Shown here in pieces: positions 1-5,562 of a stretch of 5,562 nt of DNA (its first letter is position 1; each line of letters opens with the position of its first letter). This stretch comes from Nitrosomonas eutropha (lineage in GTDB: Bacteria; Pseudomonadota; Gammaproteobacteria; Burkholderiales; Nitrosomonadaceae): the NCBI GenBank assembly GCA_014584635.1, contig JACTML010000154.1, positions 1 through 5,562 on the forward strand, written 5' to 3'. The translations under genes were made by a program, and so were the position numbers. Under the pieces are notes generated by a model, which saw nothing but the letters and a program-made list of their open reading frames with translations, searched no databases and had not been told where the DNA came from.

Positions 1-1
1 C

Positions 2-106
2 GGTTCTTTTGCTGGATCGGGAGGTATGTTTTCAGTGATTCAGAATTCGGGTAACAATGTTCTTATTCAGGACTCGACAATTATTAATGTAACGATATTG
101 CCTTGA
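2..106 (+). CDS. C-terminal end of an Asn/Gln-rich, possibly amyloid-like protein (partial, 5' end outside window)
   Basis: An open frame enters from the left edge and ends at TGA 104-106, leaving 34 residues. The tail begins with a Gly/Ser stretch (GSFAGSGG) and continues FSVIQNSGNNVLIQDSTI, then a short hydrophobic beta-prone end (INVTILP). The alternation of hydrophobic residues with Q, N, S and G resembles curlin-type and Fap-type fibre repeats, and there is only time for one such unit here. It lies 135 bases upstream of the C39 peptidase gene on the same strand, so it may be an earlier gene of the same operon, a fibre subunit or nucleator in a Fap-like system. The composition is seen directly. 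The fibre role is inferred from 34 residues plus context, and another surface or secreted protein is equally possible. Confidence 0.5.
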   Translation, partial: GSFAGSGGMFSVIQNSGNNVLIQDSTIINVTILP

Positions 107-241
107 TTTAGACTGAATATTTTGAGGGAACAGCCGATAGCATAGTGCCCGCAATTTATTGTTTTGCCAGCTTCTTGAGATTTATTGCATGGTTTGCATG
201 AGGTGGTAAGCAATTTTAGTTACTCCAGGACAAAATCGCAT

Positions 242-934
242 ATGAAACTGTCGCTGATCACGTTTGCTCTATTAGAGATCCTGATAATTCCTTGTAGTGA
301 AGTATCAGGAATGGATATGATCGATATGGTAGGCGGTGCCAACTTTAATATACAAGTAAAAAGTTTTGCAGAACGGCGTTTCAATACTGTTTATCGGCAA
401 CAGTATGATTTCAGCTGTGGTTCTGCTGCTCTGGCGAGCCTGCTTACTTTTCATTATGACGATACAGTTGACGAACAATCTGTATTTATCGATATGTTTC
501 AGCATGGGAATCAGGAGAAAATAAAACGGGAAGGGTTTTCCATGCTGGATATGAAACTGTATCTTGAGCGTAGGGGATATCGTTCAGATGGTTTCAAGAT
601 TGATCTGAATAAATTACGTTCTACTGGAAATCCCGCTATTACCATCATCAACCACAATGGTTACATGCACTTTGTCATCATTAAGGGAGTAGATGAATAC
701 AAAATTTTATTAGGTGATCCGGCCCAGGGTGTTAAATCCATGGATCGTTCCGAATTTGAAGAAATGTGGGGGAATCGTATTTTATTTCTGATCCATGATA
801 ATCGCGATCCTAAGGTAAGCTATCAAAAAATACATCAGGAATGGGTGGGTAGAGTGGCTCCACTAGGTGAGGCTGTTGATCAAACAAGTTTGGGTGTTTT
901 TAATGTATTGCATCCAGGCCCTTGGGATTTTTAA
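242..934 (+). CDS. Exported C39-family cysteine peptidase (FapD-like double-glycine peptidase)
   Basis: A stand-alone C39 (bacteriocin-processing type) cysteine peptidase of 230 residues, without the ABC-transporter domains of bacteriocin exporters. Residues 1-23 form a hydrophobic signal peptide, so the enzyme probably works in the periplasm. The catalytic domain covers about 45-187. Visible active-site residues are the oxyanion Gln54 and nucleophile Cys59 in QQYDFSCGSAAL, His143 in the YMHFVII segment, and Asp159 in LLGDPAQG. The ATG at 242 is preferred: AGGA lies at 227-230 and the signal peptide starts directly there. An in-frame TTG at 185 would put 19 polar residues in front of it. C39 enzymes cut after Gly-Gly, and the next gene, 24 bases downstream, encodes a protein with a good Gly-Gly site. 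The enzyme has its own MIDMVGG at 26-32. The family call is firm. The Fap assignment rests on the coiled-coil barrel gene two places downstream. Confidence 0.85.
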   Translation: MKLSLITFALLEILIIPCSEVSGMDMIDMVGGANFNIQVKSFAERRFNTVYRQQYDFSCGSAALASLLTFHYDDTVDEQSVFIDMFQHGNQEKIKREGFSMLDMKLYLERRGYRSDGFKIDLNKLRSTGNPAITIINHNGYMHFVIIKGVDEYKILLGDPAQGVKSMDRSEFEEMWGNRILFLIHDNRDPKVSYQKIHQEWVGRVAPLGEAVDQTSLGVFNVLHPGPWDF

Positions 935-958
935 TAATTCATGTATTACGAGGGAAAA

Positions 959-1459
959 ATGAGAATCAGGAGTTTTCATCTGGCAGTCAAGGATATCCAA
1001 TTATGTTTTGCTATATTGATGCTGTCTTGTTCCATGGTTGTAGCCCATGCAGAAAATTTAAATACTAGGGCGTTGGCACAAAATCATTTTCATCAAGAAT
1101 GGGAACGTGCAACGGACGAGGAGCTTTCAGAATTGAGAGGAGGATTTATTCTTCCTAATGGCATACACATTGATATGAGCGTGGAAAAATTTATTCATCT
1201 GAATGATACATTGGTGCATGCGTCCTCGATGCAGGTCCCTGGGGAGGGTGTGGTTTTACAAACAGGTATGCAAAACTTGGTACCTGATTTGGCTGTAGTA
1301 CCGCAGCTTAGTACTTTTATTCAGAATACGTTGGATAGTCAGCATATTGATGCACTGACAAAAATCAACATAGAAGTTAGCAACTTGAAGGATGTGATGG
1401 CAAGTGGTGGTAATCATCGGGTTTTTACCGAATTTCTGGCTCCGGCATTGCTGCGATAG
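959..1459 (+). CDS. Small exported protein with double-glycine motif, probable substrate or partner of the C39 peptidase
   Basis: A 166-residue protein that I cannot assign to a named family with certainty. Residues 1-31 form a signal peptide ending in VVAHA before ENLN. Residues 50-62 read RATDEELSELRGG. Counted back from the cut site this gives Gly-1, Gly-2, Leu-4, Leu-7 and Glu-8, matching the classical double-glycine leader consensus. Cleavage would release about 104 residues starting FILPNG, rich in short beta-prone stretches and with a helical NTLDSQHIDALTKINIEV-like segment near 123-140. The ATG at 959 was chosen over the one at 941 because GAGGGA lies at 950-955 and the signal peptide then has a basic start (MRIRSF). 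The gene sits 24 bases after the peptidase gene and 70 before the barrel gene, so co-transcription is likely. It may be a FapA-like accessory or chaperone protein, or a minor fibre component. This is inference. Confidence 0.7.
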   Translation: MRIRSFHLAVKDIQLCFAILMLSCSMVVAHAENLNTRALAQNHFHQEWERATDEELSELRGGFILPNGIHIDMSVEKFIHLNDTLVHASSMQVPGEGVVLQTGMQNLVPDLAVVPQLSTFIQNTLDSQHIDALTKINIEVSNLKDVMASGGNHRVFTEFLAPALLR

Positions 1460-1529
1460 TTTGATCATTTACGTTGCTGAATATGAAAAGAGATGTATCT
1501 AAAGAGACTGGTCAGTTGACGGGAATATA

Positions 1530-2873
1530 ATGCATAAATTATTCGTGGGCTGTCTTACAGTATTTCTTATTATTTACGCTCAAGCAGGAAGATCGGCGGA
1601 TGAAATACTTGAGCAATATAAATCTCTTTTTGCACAACAACAGAAGGAATTTGAAAAACAGCGTCAAATTATTCTTGAACAGGGAAAAGAGATTGAAAAG
1701 CTGAAATCCCGTTTAGATTCCTTGACGGCGCAACCATCAGGTAATCAGCAATCAGCTAATAACGCGGGAAGTGAAAGGGCGCAACAACAGTCTGCTTCAA
1801 CACAACCGACGCCTCCCAAAACTGCGACAGTACAACCAGTAGCCAAGCAAAACAATCAGCAGGTGCAAGCGCGTGCTGAAACCAGCAATCTTCCAAGTGG
1901 TCCGGTAGGGCAGGCACCACCCAAACAGGATGAAAAACCAAGACCGCCTGAAATGCCCAGATTGAGTGACGTAGTAGGAGGGGTGCTGACGCGCCAAGGA
2001 AAAATTGTGATTGAGCCCGCGCTGGAATATGCTTTTACGGATAGCAACCGGGTTTTTCTGGATGCGTTTACATTTATTCCAGCAATTGCCATCGGTTTGA
2101 TAGATATTCGCCAGGTAGATCAACACAGCATGATGGCAAGCATTGGGGCTCGTTATGGCATGACAGACCGTCTTGAGATCGAAGCAAGAGTCCCCTATCG
2201 TGCACGTTTTGATGAGCAACGCTCCAGGCCGGTTAGCATTGGCGCGGGGATTGATGAAACATTCAATGCATCTGGAAATGGTTTGGGAGATATTGAATTT
2301 GCTGCTCGCTATCAGTTTAATTCAGGAGCGGGGGGGTGGCCTATTTTGGTAGGAAATCTGCGAGCTACAGCGCCCACGGGCAAAGGCCCTTTTGATATTA
2401 AATATGCGCGAGCACAGGGAGTTCCTGGAGCCGTATTCCCTACCGAGGTTCCTACGGGATCTGGTTTTTTCAGCTTTGAACCAAGTGTGACTGCACTTTA
2501 TGCTACTGACCCGGCTGTATTCTTCGCAAATCTGGCCTATAACTACAATATGGGCACCAAGGAAAAGGCACTTGATGGATCAGGTGATAAATTTAAGGTC
2601 GATCCAGGTTATGCGGTGGGTATGACTTTTGGTATGGGGTTCGGGATTAACGAGCGCTCTTCTTTCAATATTGGATACGGCCACCGCCACATTTTTAACA
2701 CCAAAATAAATAACCGTACATTGAAAGGCAGTCAGCTGGATATAGGGCAGTTACTGCTTGGTTATGCTTTTAAATATTCACAACAGACAACCTTGAATTT
2801 CTCTGTTGCTATAGGCACAACTAATGATGCCCAGGATGTCAGACTGAGCTTCAGGATGCCTATGACATTTTAA
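1530..2873 (+). CDS. Outer-membrane beta-barrel transporter with N-terminal coiled coil (FapF-like)
   Basis: A 447-residue outer-membrane protein. In order: a signal peptide (1-19, ending YAQA); a charged heptad-like helix at about 24-66 (EILEQYKSLFAQQQKEFEKQ onward) predicted as a coiled coil; a low-complexity linker rich in Q, P, A and S (about 67-143); and a beta-barrel domain from about 150 to the end with alternating amphipathic strands. The last residue is Phe after FRMPMT, a typical Bam-recognition end. This layout and length match FapF, the Pseudomonas amyloid secretion pore, known to be a trimeric barrel gated by an N-terminal coiled coil. More distant kinship with the phenol-degradation (MetA) transporter-like barrels is possible. 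RLSDVVGG at 144-151 places a double-glycine motif exactly where linker meets barrel. GGGA at 1521-1524 is a modest ribosome site. The barrel call is strong and the Fap assignment is supported by the C39 neighbour. Confidence 0.8.
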   Translation: MHKLFVGCLTVFLIIYAQAGRSADEILEQYKSLFAQQQKEFEKQRQIILEQGKEIEKLKSRLDSLTAQPSGNQQSANNAGSERAQQQSASTQPTPPKTATVQPVAKQNNQQVQARAETSNLPSGPVGQAPPKQDEKPRPPEMPRLSDVVGGVLTRQGKIVIEPALEYAFTDSNRVFLDAFTFIPAIAIGLIDIRQVDQHSMMASIGARYGMTDRLEIEARVPYRARFDEQRSRPVSIGAGIDETFNASGNGLGDIEFAARYQFNSGAGGWPILVGNLRATAPTGKGPFDIKYARAQGVPGAVFPTEVPTGSGFFSFEPSVTALYATDPAVFFANLAYNYNMGTKEKALDGSGDKFKVDPGYAVGMTFGMGFGINERSSFNIGYGHRHIFNTKINNRTLKGSQLDIGQLLLGYAFKYSQQTTLNFSVAIGTTNDAQDVRLSFRMPMTF

Positions 2874-2894
2874 TAATATTGGTTTGATTTCTGT

Positions 2895-2935
2895 GGCTGC
2901 TAAAAATCTGTTTAACGAACAGATTTTTAGCAGCC
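2895..2935. terminator. Perfect 18-bp inverted repeat, probable terminator between convergent genes
   Basis: The arms 2895-2912 (GGCTGCTAAAAATCTGTT) and 2918-2935 are exact reverse complements around a 5-base loop, 22 bases after the stop of the barrel gene. The GC-rich base and A5/T5 tracts within the stem resemble an intrinsic terminator working in either direction, although a clean T-tract after the stem is weak on both strands. The right arm contains the TAA (2927-2929) of the convergent minus-strand gene, so that gene ends inside the hairpin. Confidence 0.7.
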
Positions 2936-3457
2936 GCCTTCAATTTTTGTACACCAATATTCTTTGATTTGATTTTCTATTCCTATTCCCATGCCAGCAG
3001 CACGCCCTTCCTTAAGTGCTGTTTCTGGCGGAACTCCTTCGTCTAATCTATAAACGGCCCACATGCCACCAGCACGATTACCCGTTGCGCAATGGATCAG
3101 AAAAGGTGGAGAGTTTTGTTCCAGTGCTTTTTTAAAAGCTTCCAGTTGTGATTCTTTTATACCGTCGTTGCCAACAGGAATATTGACATAAGTCATACCT
3201 GTAGATTTGACCATTTTTTCTTCAAGGCCTGTTCCTTCTGCTGCTGTACGTAAATCAATAACAGTATTAAAACTGTGTTTGACTAATTCCTGAATGCTGT
3301 CGTGAGTAAGTGCTCCCGAAGTGGCTATATTGGGGGTGGCGCGATAATAGCGCATTAAATCATTAACCTGTGTGGCATACGGCACCTGATCTTTGGCAAA
3401 CACCCAGCTTGTCAACAATAAGGCGATAAGGGTAATAATTATCCTCACAAAAAGCAT
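2927..3457 (-). CDS. Exported DUF442-type protein tyrosine phosphatase/rhodanese-like protein
   Basis: A 176-residue protein with a clear signal peptide (1-21, ending WVFA before KDQ), so it is probably periplasmic. The mature part follows the pattern of the DUF442 / beta-lactamase-hydrolase-like phosphatase fold: NIATSGALTHDSIQELV (43-59), then NTVIDLRTAAEG (64-75), VNIPVGNDG (91-99) and the active-site loop LIHCATGNRAGG (120-131). Cys123 and Arg128 would be the catalytic Cys and the phosphate-binding Arg. The loop is C-x4-R, one residue shorter than classical C-x5-R phosphatases, as is usual in this family and in rhodanese-like loops. The physiological substrate is unknown. Two more Cys, at 169 and 176 (the last residue), could form a disulfide in the periplasm. 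The start is well supported by GGAGGT four bases before ATG. It is convergent with the fibre operon and divergent from ribD, so it is probably transcribed alone. Confidence 0.8.
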   Translation of the reverse strand: MLFVRIIITLIALLLTSWVFAKDQVPYATQVNDLMRYYRATPNIATSGALTHDSIQELVKHSFNTVIDLRTAAEGTGLEEKMVKSTGMTYVNIPVGNDGIKESQLEAFKKALEQNSPPFLIHCATGNRAGGMWAVYRLDEGVPPETALKEGRAAGMGIGIENQIKEYWCTKIEGGC

Positions 3458-3461
3458 TTCT

Positions 3462-3467
3462 ACCTCC
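3462..3467 (-). promoter_or_regulatory. Strong ribosome binding site of the DUF442-type gene
   Basis: On the minus strand GGAGGT is followed by AGAA and the ATG at 3457-3455. It is the best Shine-Dalgarno sequence in the window and fixes the start that gives a complete signal peptide. Confidence 0.75.
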
Positions 3468-3490
3468 GGCTGTAATGGTAATGTGTGAAA

Positions 3491-3519
3491 ATCCTAACAT
3501 GAATACCGGAATGGGTAAA
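3491..3519 (-). promoter_or_regulatory. Candidate sigma-70 promoter for the DUF442-type gene
   Basis: On the minus strand TTTACC (3519-3514) and TAGGAT (3496-3491) are separated by 17 bases. Each matches four of six positions of the -35 and -10 consensus. Transcription would start near 3484 and leave a leader of about 27 bases that includes the strong ribosome site. Visual match only. Confidence 0.35.
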
Positions 3520-3778
3520 AGAATCGGCATGAATTATGTGAATAATAATAGATTTCTGATCTGGTGCATCTGGTTTTCAGGTTGCATGAAAGAAAGATGA
3601 GCCATACCGATGGTTGAAGTGGTCGTATGCTTTATTGATTAATCTTTCACCAGAAACTTGTTCAGGCTCTCGTTGAAAGGCGCATTACAGCGTTAATATT
3701 AAACGCAAAATGCTCATCATGCTTCGAGCATGCTCCGCTTTTTATCCGGTGCTGGCGCGTTGCTCGCGTCGTTCAATT

Positions 3779-3806
3779 TTGCCTGGCACTGCTTCCTTTG
3801 TTTAAA
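3779..3806 (+). promoter_or_regulatory. Weak candidate promoter for ribD
   Basis: TTGCCT (3779-3784) and TTTAAA (3801-3806) are 16 bases apart, each with four of six consensus positions. They lie about 33 bases before the GTG start, with AAGGA at 3824-3828 as the probable ribosome site. Such matches occur by chance, so this is tentative. Confidence 0.25.
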
Positions 3807-3839
3807 ACTTTGAACGGATTCTAAAGGAATAATAAACAA

Positions 3840-4931
3840 GTGTTTACCGCTTCGGATTATACGTATATGTCATATGCTCTGCAGTTGGCGGAAAAGGGAT
3901 TATTCACTACAAGCCCGAATCCGCGTGTGGGATGCGTAGTTGTAAATAATGGCAAGATAGTTGGTGCCGGATGGCATGAGCGAGCCGGAGAACCTCATGC
4001 GGAAATCAATGCGTTGCGGGAAGCAGGTGATTTGGCTCGGGGTGCCACAGTTTATGTAACACTTGAACCCTGTGGGCATCACGGCCGTACGCCTCCTTGT
4101 GTTGAGGCGCTGATTCACGCCGGAGTATACAGGGTAATTATGGCGATGGATGATCCTAATCCACGTGTAAATGGACAGGGAAAGGAAAGGTTACAGGCAG
4201 CTGGTATTACAACACAAACAGGCTTGCTGGCTGATGAAGCGGAACAGCTGAATATCGGTTTTATTAGGCGGATGCGTTATGGCAAGCCGTGGATACGAAC
4301 CAAGATAGCCGCCAGTCTTGATGGCAGAACAGCGCTGGAAAATGGAAAGAGCCAATGGATTACAGGTGAATCAGCCCGGCGAGATGGGCATCAATGGCGG
4401 GCGCGCTCCTGCGCGATATTGACGGGGGTCAGCTCAGTCAGGTTGGACGATCCTCAGCTAACAGTGCGACATGTTGAAACATCCAGGCAGCCTGTGCGCG
4501 TGGTTGTGGATTCAAACCTGGAAATTTCTCTGCAGGCAAGATTGCTGCAAAATGCGGATACAACCTGGATTTTTACTGCACAAGCTGACAGGAGAAAAAT
4601 ACGTCAACTGGAAGATATCGGCGCCCATGTTTTTGTTTTGCCTGATCTGGCTGGCAGGGTTGATCTGGAAGCAATGATGATGAAACTGGCTGAGTCGGGT
4701 GTTAATGAACTACTGATTGAAGCTGGTTCGGTATTGAATGGCGCACTGGTAACAGCTGGTTTGATAGATGAAATTATTTTTTACTTTGCCCCCAGTTTGT
4801 TGGGTAGTTCAGCGCAAGCGATGTTGACGTTGCCCGGAATGACAGATCTATCGGAAAAATACAGTTTGCAGATAACCGATATTCGTAAAATCGGAACAGA
4901 TGTACGCATGATGGCGCGATTCGTAAAATAA
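3840..4931 (+). CDS. ribD: Bifunctional diaminohydroxyphosphoribosylaminopyrimidine deaminase / 5-amino-6-(5-phosphoribosylamino)uracil reductase
   Basis: RibD carries out the second and third steps of riboflavin synthesis in the cytoplasm: deamination of the pyrimidine made from GTP by RibA, then NADPH-dependent reduction of its ribose side chain. The 363-residue length is normal for the fused enzyme. The N-terminal deaminase (about 1-145) has TSPNPRVGCVVV (24-35), the zinc/catalytic HAE at 53-55 (His53, Glu55) and PCGHHGRTPPC (77-87), giving zinc ligands Cys78 and Cys87. The C-terminal reductase (about 150-363) has KIAASLDGRTA (155-165), QWITGESARRDGHQWRA (172-188), ILTG, DDPQLTVR (203-210) and LLIEAGSVLNGALV (291-304). 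The GTG start is chosen because family members begin with this short MF-x-x-D-x-x-YM segment and AAGGA lies at 3824-3828. No other rib gene is visible in the window; the next gene is an unrelated glycosyltransferase, 92 bases on. Confidence 0.96.
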   Translation: MFTASDYTYMSYALQLAEKGLFTTSPNPRVGCVVVNNGKIVGAGWHERAGEPHAEINALREAGDLARGATVYVTLEPCGHHGRTPPCVEALIHAGVYRVIMAMDDPNPRVNGQGKERLQAAGITTQTGLLADEAEQLNIGFIRRMRYGKPWIRTKIAASLDGRTALENGKSQWITGESARRDGHQWRARSCAILTGVSSVRLDDPQLTVRHVETSRQPVRVVVDSNLEISLQARLLQNADTTWIFTAQADRRKIRQLEDIGAHVFVLPDLAGRVDLEAMMMKLAESGVNELLIEAGSVLNGALVTAGLIDEIIFYFAPSLLGSSAQAMLTLPGMTDLSEKYSLQITDIRKIGTDVRMMARFVK

Positions 4932-5023
4932 AAGAACTGCGAAAGTCTGGCTGATAAAGAAAGAGGCGTTTTTGCCGTTGGAGCGCTATTATCTGAATTT
5001 TGTCCGGTTTAGAACTAAAAGTT

Positions 5024-5562
5024 ATGCGTATTTTGCACATTCTGGATCACTCCATTCCGCTACACAGTGGCTATACGTTTCGTACCCTGGCCATTCTGAA
5101 GGAGCAGCGAGCACTTGGCTGGGAGACTTTTCATGTAACAAGCGCCAAACATACTGGTTCAACTGCGTTGGAAGAAGAAGTGGATGGCTGGCATTTTTTT
5201 CGAACGCCCCAATCCACGAGCTTTATCAACAAGCTGCCTGTGCTGAATCAGATTGCTGTCATCAATGGTTTGACCCTGCTTTGCGGGTGGCTCGTCGATT
5301 TGGCATTCCAGTTGTTTATGAGGTGAGAGCTTTTTGGGAAGATGCCGCAGTCGATCATGGCACCAGCCGGGAATGGGGGCTGCGCTATCGCCTGACACGC
5401 AGCCTGGAAAATTACGCATTGCGGCATGTCGATGCCATCACCACGATTTGTGAAGGTTTGCGTAACGATATGATTGGACGGGGAATCGCTGCGGAAAAGA
5501 TTACCTCTATTCCTAACGCAGTGGATATTAAGCAATTCACATCAATGCGCACTATTGATGAA
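5024..5562 (+). pseudogene. Exosortase A/PEP-CTERM-associated family 4 glycosyltransferase, disrupted by a frameshifting deletion and cut by the window end
   Basis: The N-terminal fragment starts at ATG 5024 (MRILHILDHSIPLHSGYTFR), the signature opening of the exosortase-A-associated GT4 sugar transferases. It stays recognisable to about residue 83 (NQIAVINGL), then reads a hydrophobic non-homologous tail to TGA 5324-5326. From about 5269 another frame continues the same family: ALRVARRFGIPVVYEVRAF, WEDAAVDHGTSREWGLRY, then DAITTICEGLR and SIPNAVDI, open to the last base. The two parts nearly abut at 5267-5280. Family members, as I recall them, have roughly 25-30 more residues here, including an HAHSP-like motif, so a deletion of non-multiple-of-three length is inferred rather than a one-base slip. 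The enzyme would normally transfer a sugar in exopolysaccharide synthesis. As it stands the product is a 100-residue fragment. A sequencing or assembly error is the alternative. An in-frame TTG at 5000 is a less likely start. No good ribosome site is visible. Confidence 0.75.

Larger units (their letters stand above)
3468..3839. other. Divergent intergenic region with no convincing gene
   Basis: About 370 bases separate the minus-strand phosphatase-like gene from ribD. I see no coding region supported by length or a ribosome site. Small symmetric elements are present: the AT palindrome TTAATATTAA (3693-3702) flanked by GCG and ACGC; a 6-bp stem with 3-base loop CATGCT/AGCATG (3718-3732); and a loose CTTTCA/TGAAAG pair (3644-3649 and 3674-3679). 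The conserved elements of an FMN riboswitch, which often precedes riboflavin genes, are not recognisable, so ribD control by that route is not supported. The stretch 3715-3800 is GC-richer than the AT-rich part around 3520-3560, which could mean a decayed insertion or gene remnant. Confidence 0.5.

Noticed and set aside
185..241. Upstream TTG start extending the C39 peptidase by 19 residues
   Set aside because: It puts polar residues before an otherwise normal signal peptide, and the ATG at 242 has its own AGGA.
1797..2219. Minus-strand open frame of 140 codons within the barrel gene
   Set aside because: It is antisense to a well-supported coding region, Cys/Trp-rich in composition, and lacks a ribosome site.
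3641..3688. Minus-strand frame reading NAPFNESLNKFLVKD before a stop, resembling a protein C-terminus
   Set aside because: Stops occur shortly upstream in the same frame and no start or family match is recognisable; at most a relic.
3710..3805. Small plus-strand reading frame of 31 codons before ribD
   Set aside because: No ribosome site, Arg/Cys-rich composition unlike neighbouring genes, and overlap with hairpin-forming sequence.
4962..4974. Possible terminator after ribD (GGC/GCC around a T-run)
   Set aside because: The stem is only three base pairs, with T-run in the loop rather than after the stem.
5248..5535. Minus-strand open frame of 95 codons at the right end
   Set aside because: The plus strand over the same bases encodes recognisable glycosyltransferase sequence; this is its shadow.

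Overview
The window looks like chromosomal DNA of a Gram-negative proteobacterium. Four of the six genes carry a Sec-type signal peptide or an outer-membrane barrel, and ribD has the proteobacterial two-domain form. The last gene belongs, as far as can be judged by eye, to the family 4 glycosyltransferases associated with the exosortase A / PEP-CTERM system. Moderate GC content and that glycosyltransferase fit a betaproteobacterium, possibly Nitrosomonadales, but this placement is an inference and no rRNA or other marker is present.

Left part (1-2935, plus strand): a probable operon for a secreted or surface-assembled fibre resembling the Pseudomonas Fap functional-amyloid system. It holds the last 34 codons of an Asn/Gln/Gly-rich protein, a periplasmic C39-family cysteine peptidase (FapD-like), a small exported protein with a canonical double-glycine cleavage motif, and an outer-membrane beta-barrel with an N-terminal coiled coil and Q/P-rich linker (FapF-like). 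A perfect 18-bp inverted repeat closes the operon. All three complete proteins carry an L/M-x-x-(hydrophobic)-x-G-G motif of the kind C39 peptidases cut, which is the most interesting feature of the window.

Middle (2927-3839): a convergent minus-strand gene for an exported DUF442-type phosphatase/rhodanese-like protein, whose last codons lie inside the terminator hairpin. It is followed by about 380 bases without a convincing gene, between two divergently transcribed genes.

Right part (3840-5562, plus strand): a complete ribD (riboflavin deaminase/reductase, GTG start), then the exosortase-type glycosyltransferase. The glycosyltransferase appears broken: two well-conserved segments lie in different frames, and the expected stretch between them is missing. 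It runs off the window end.
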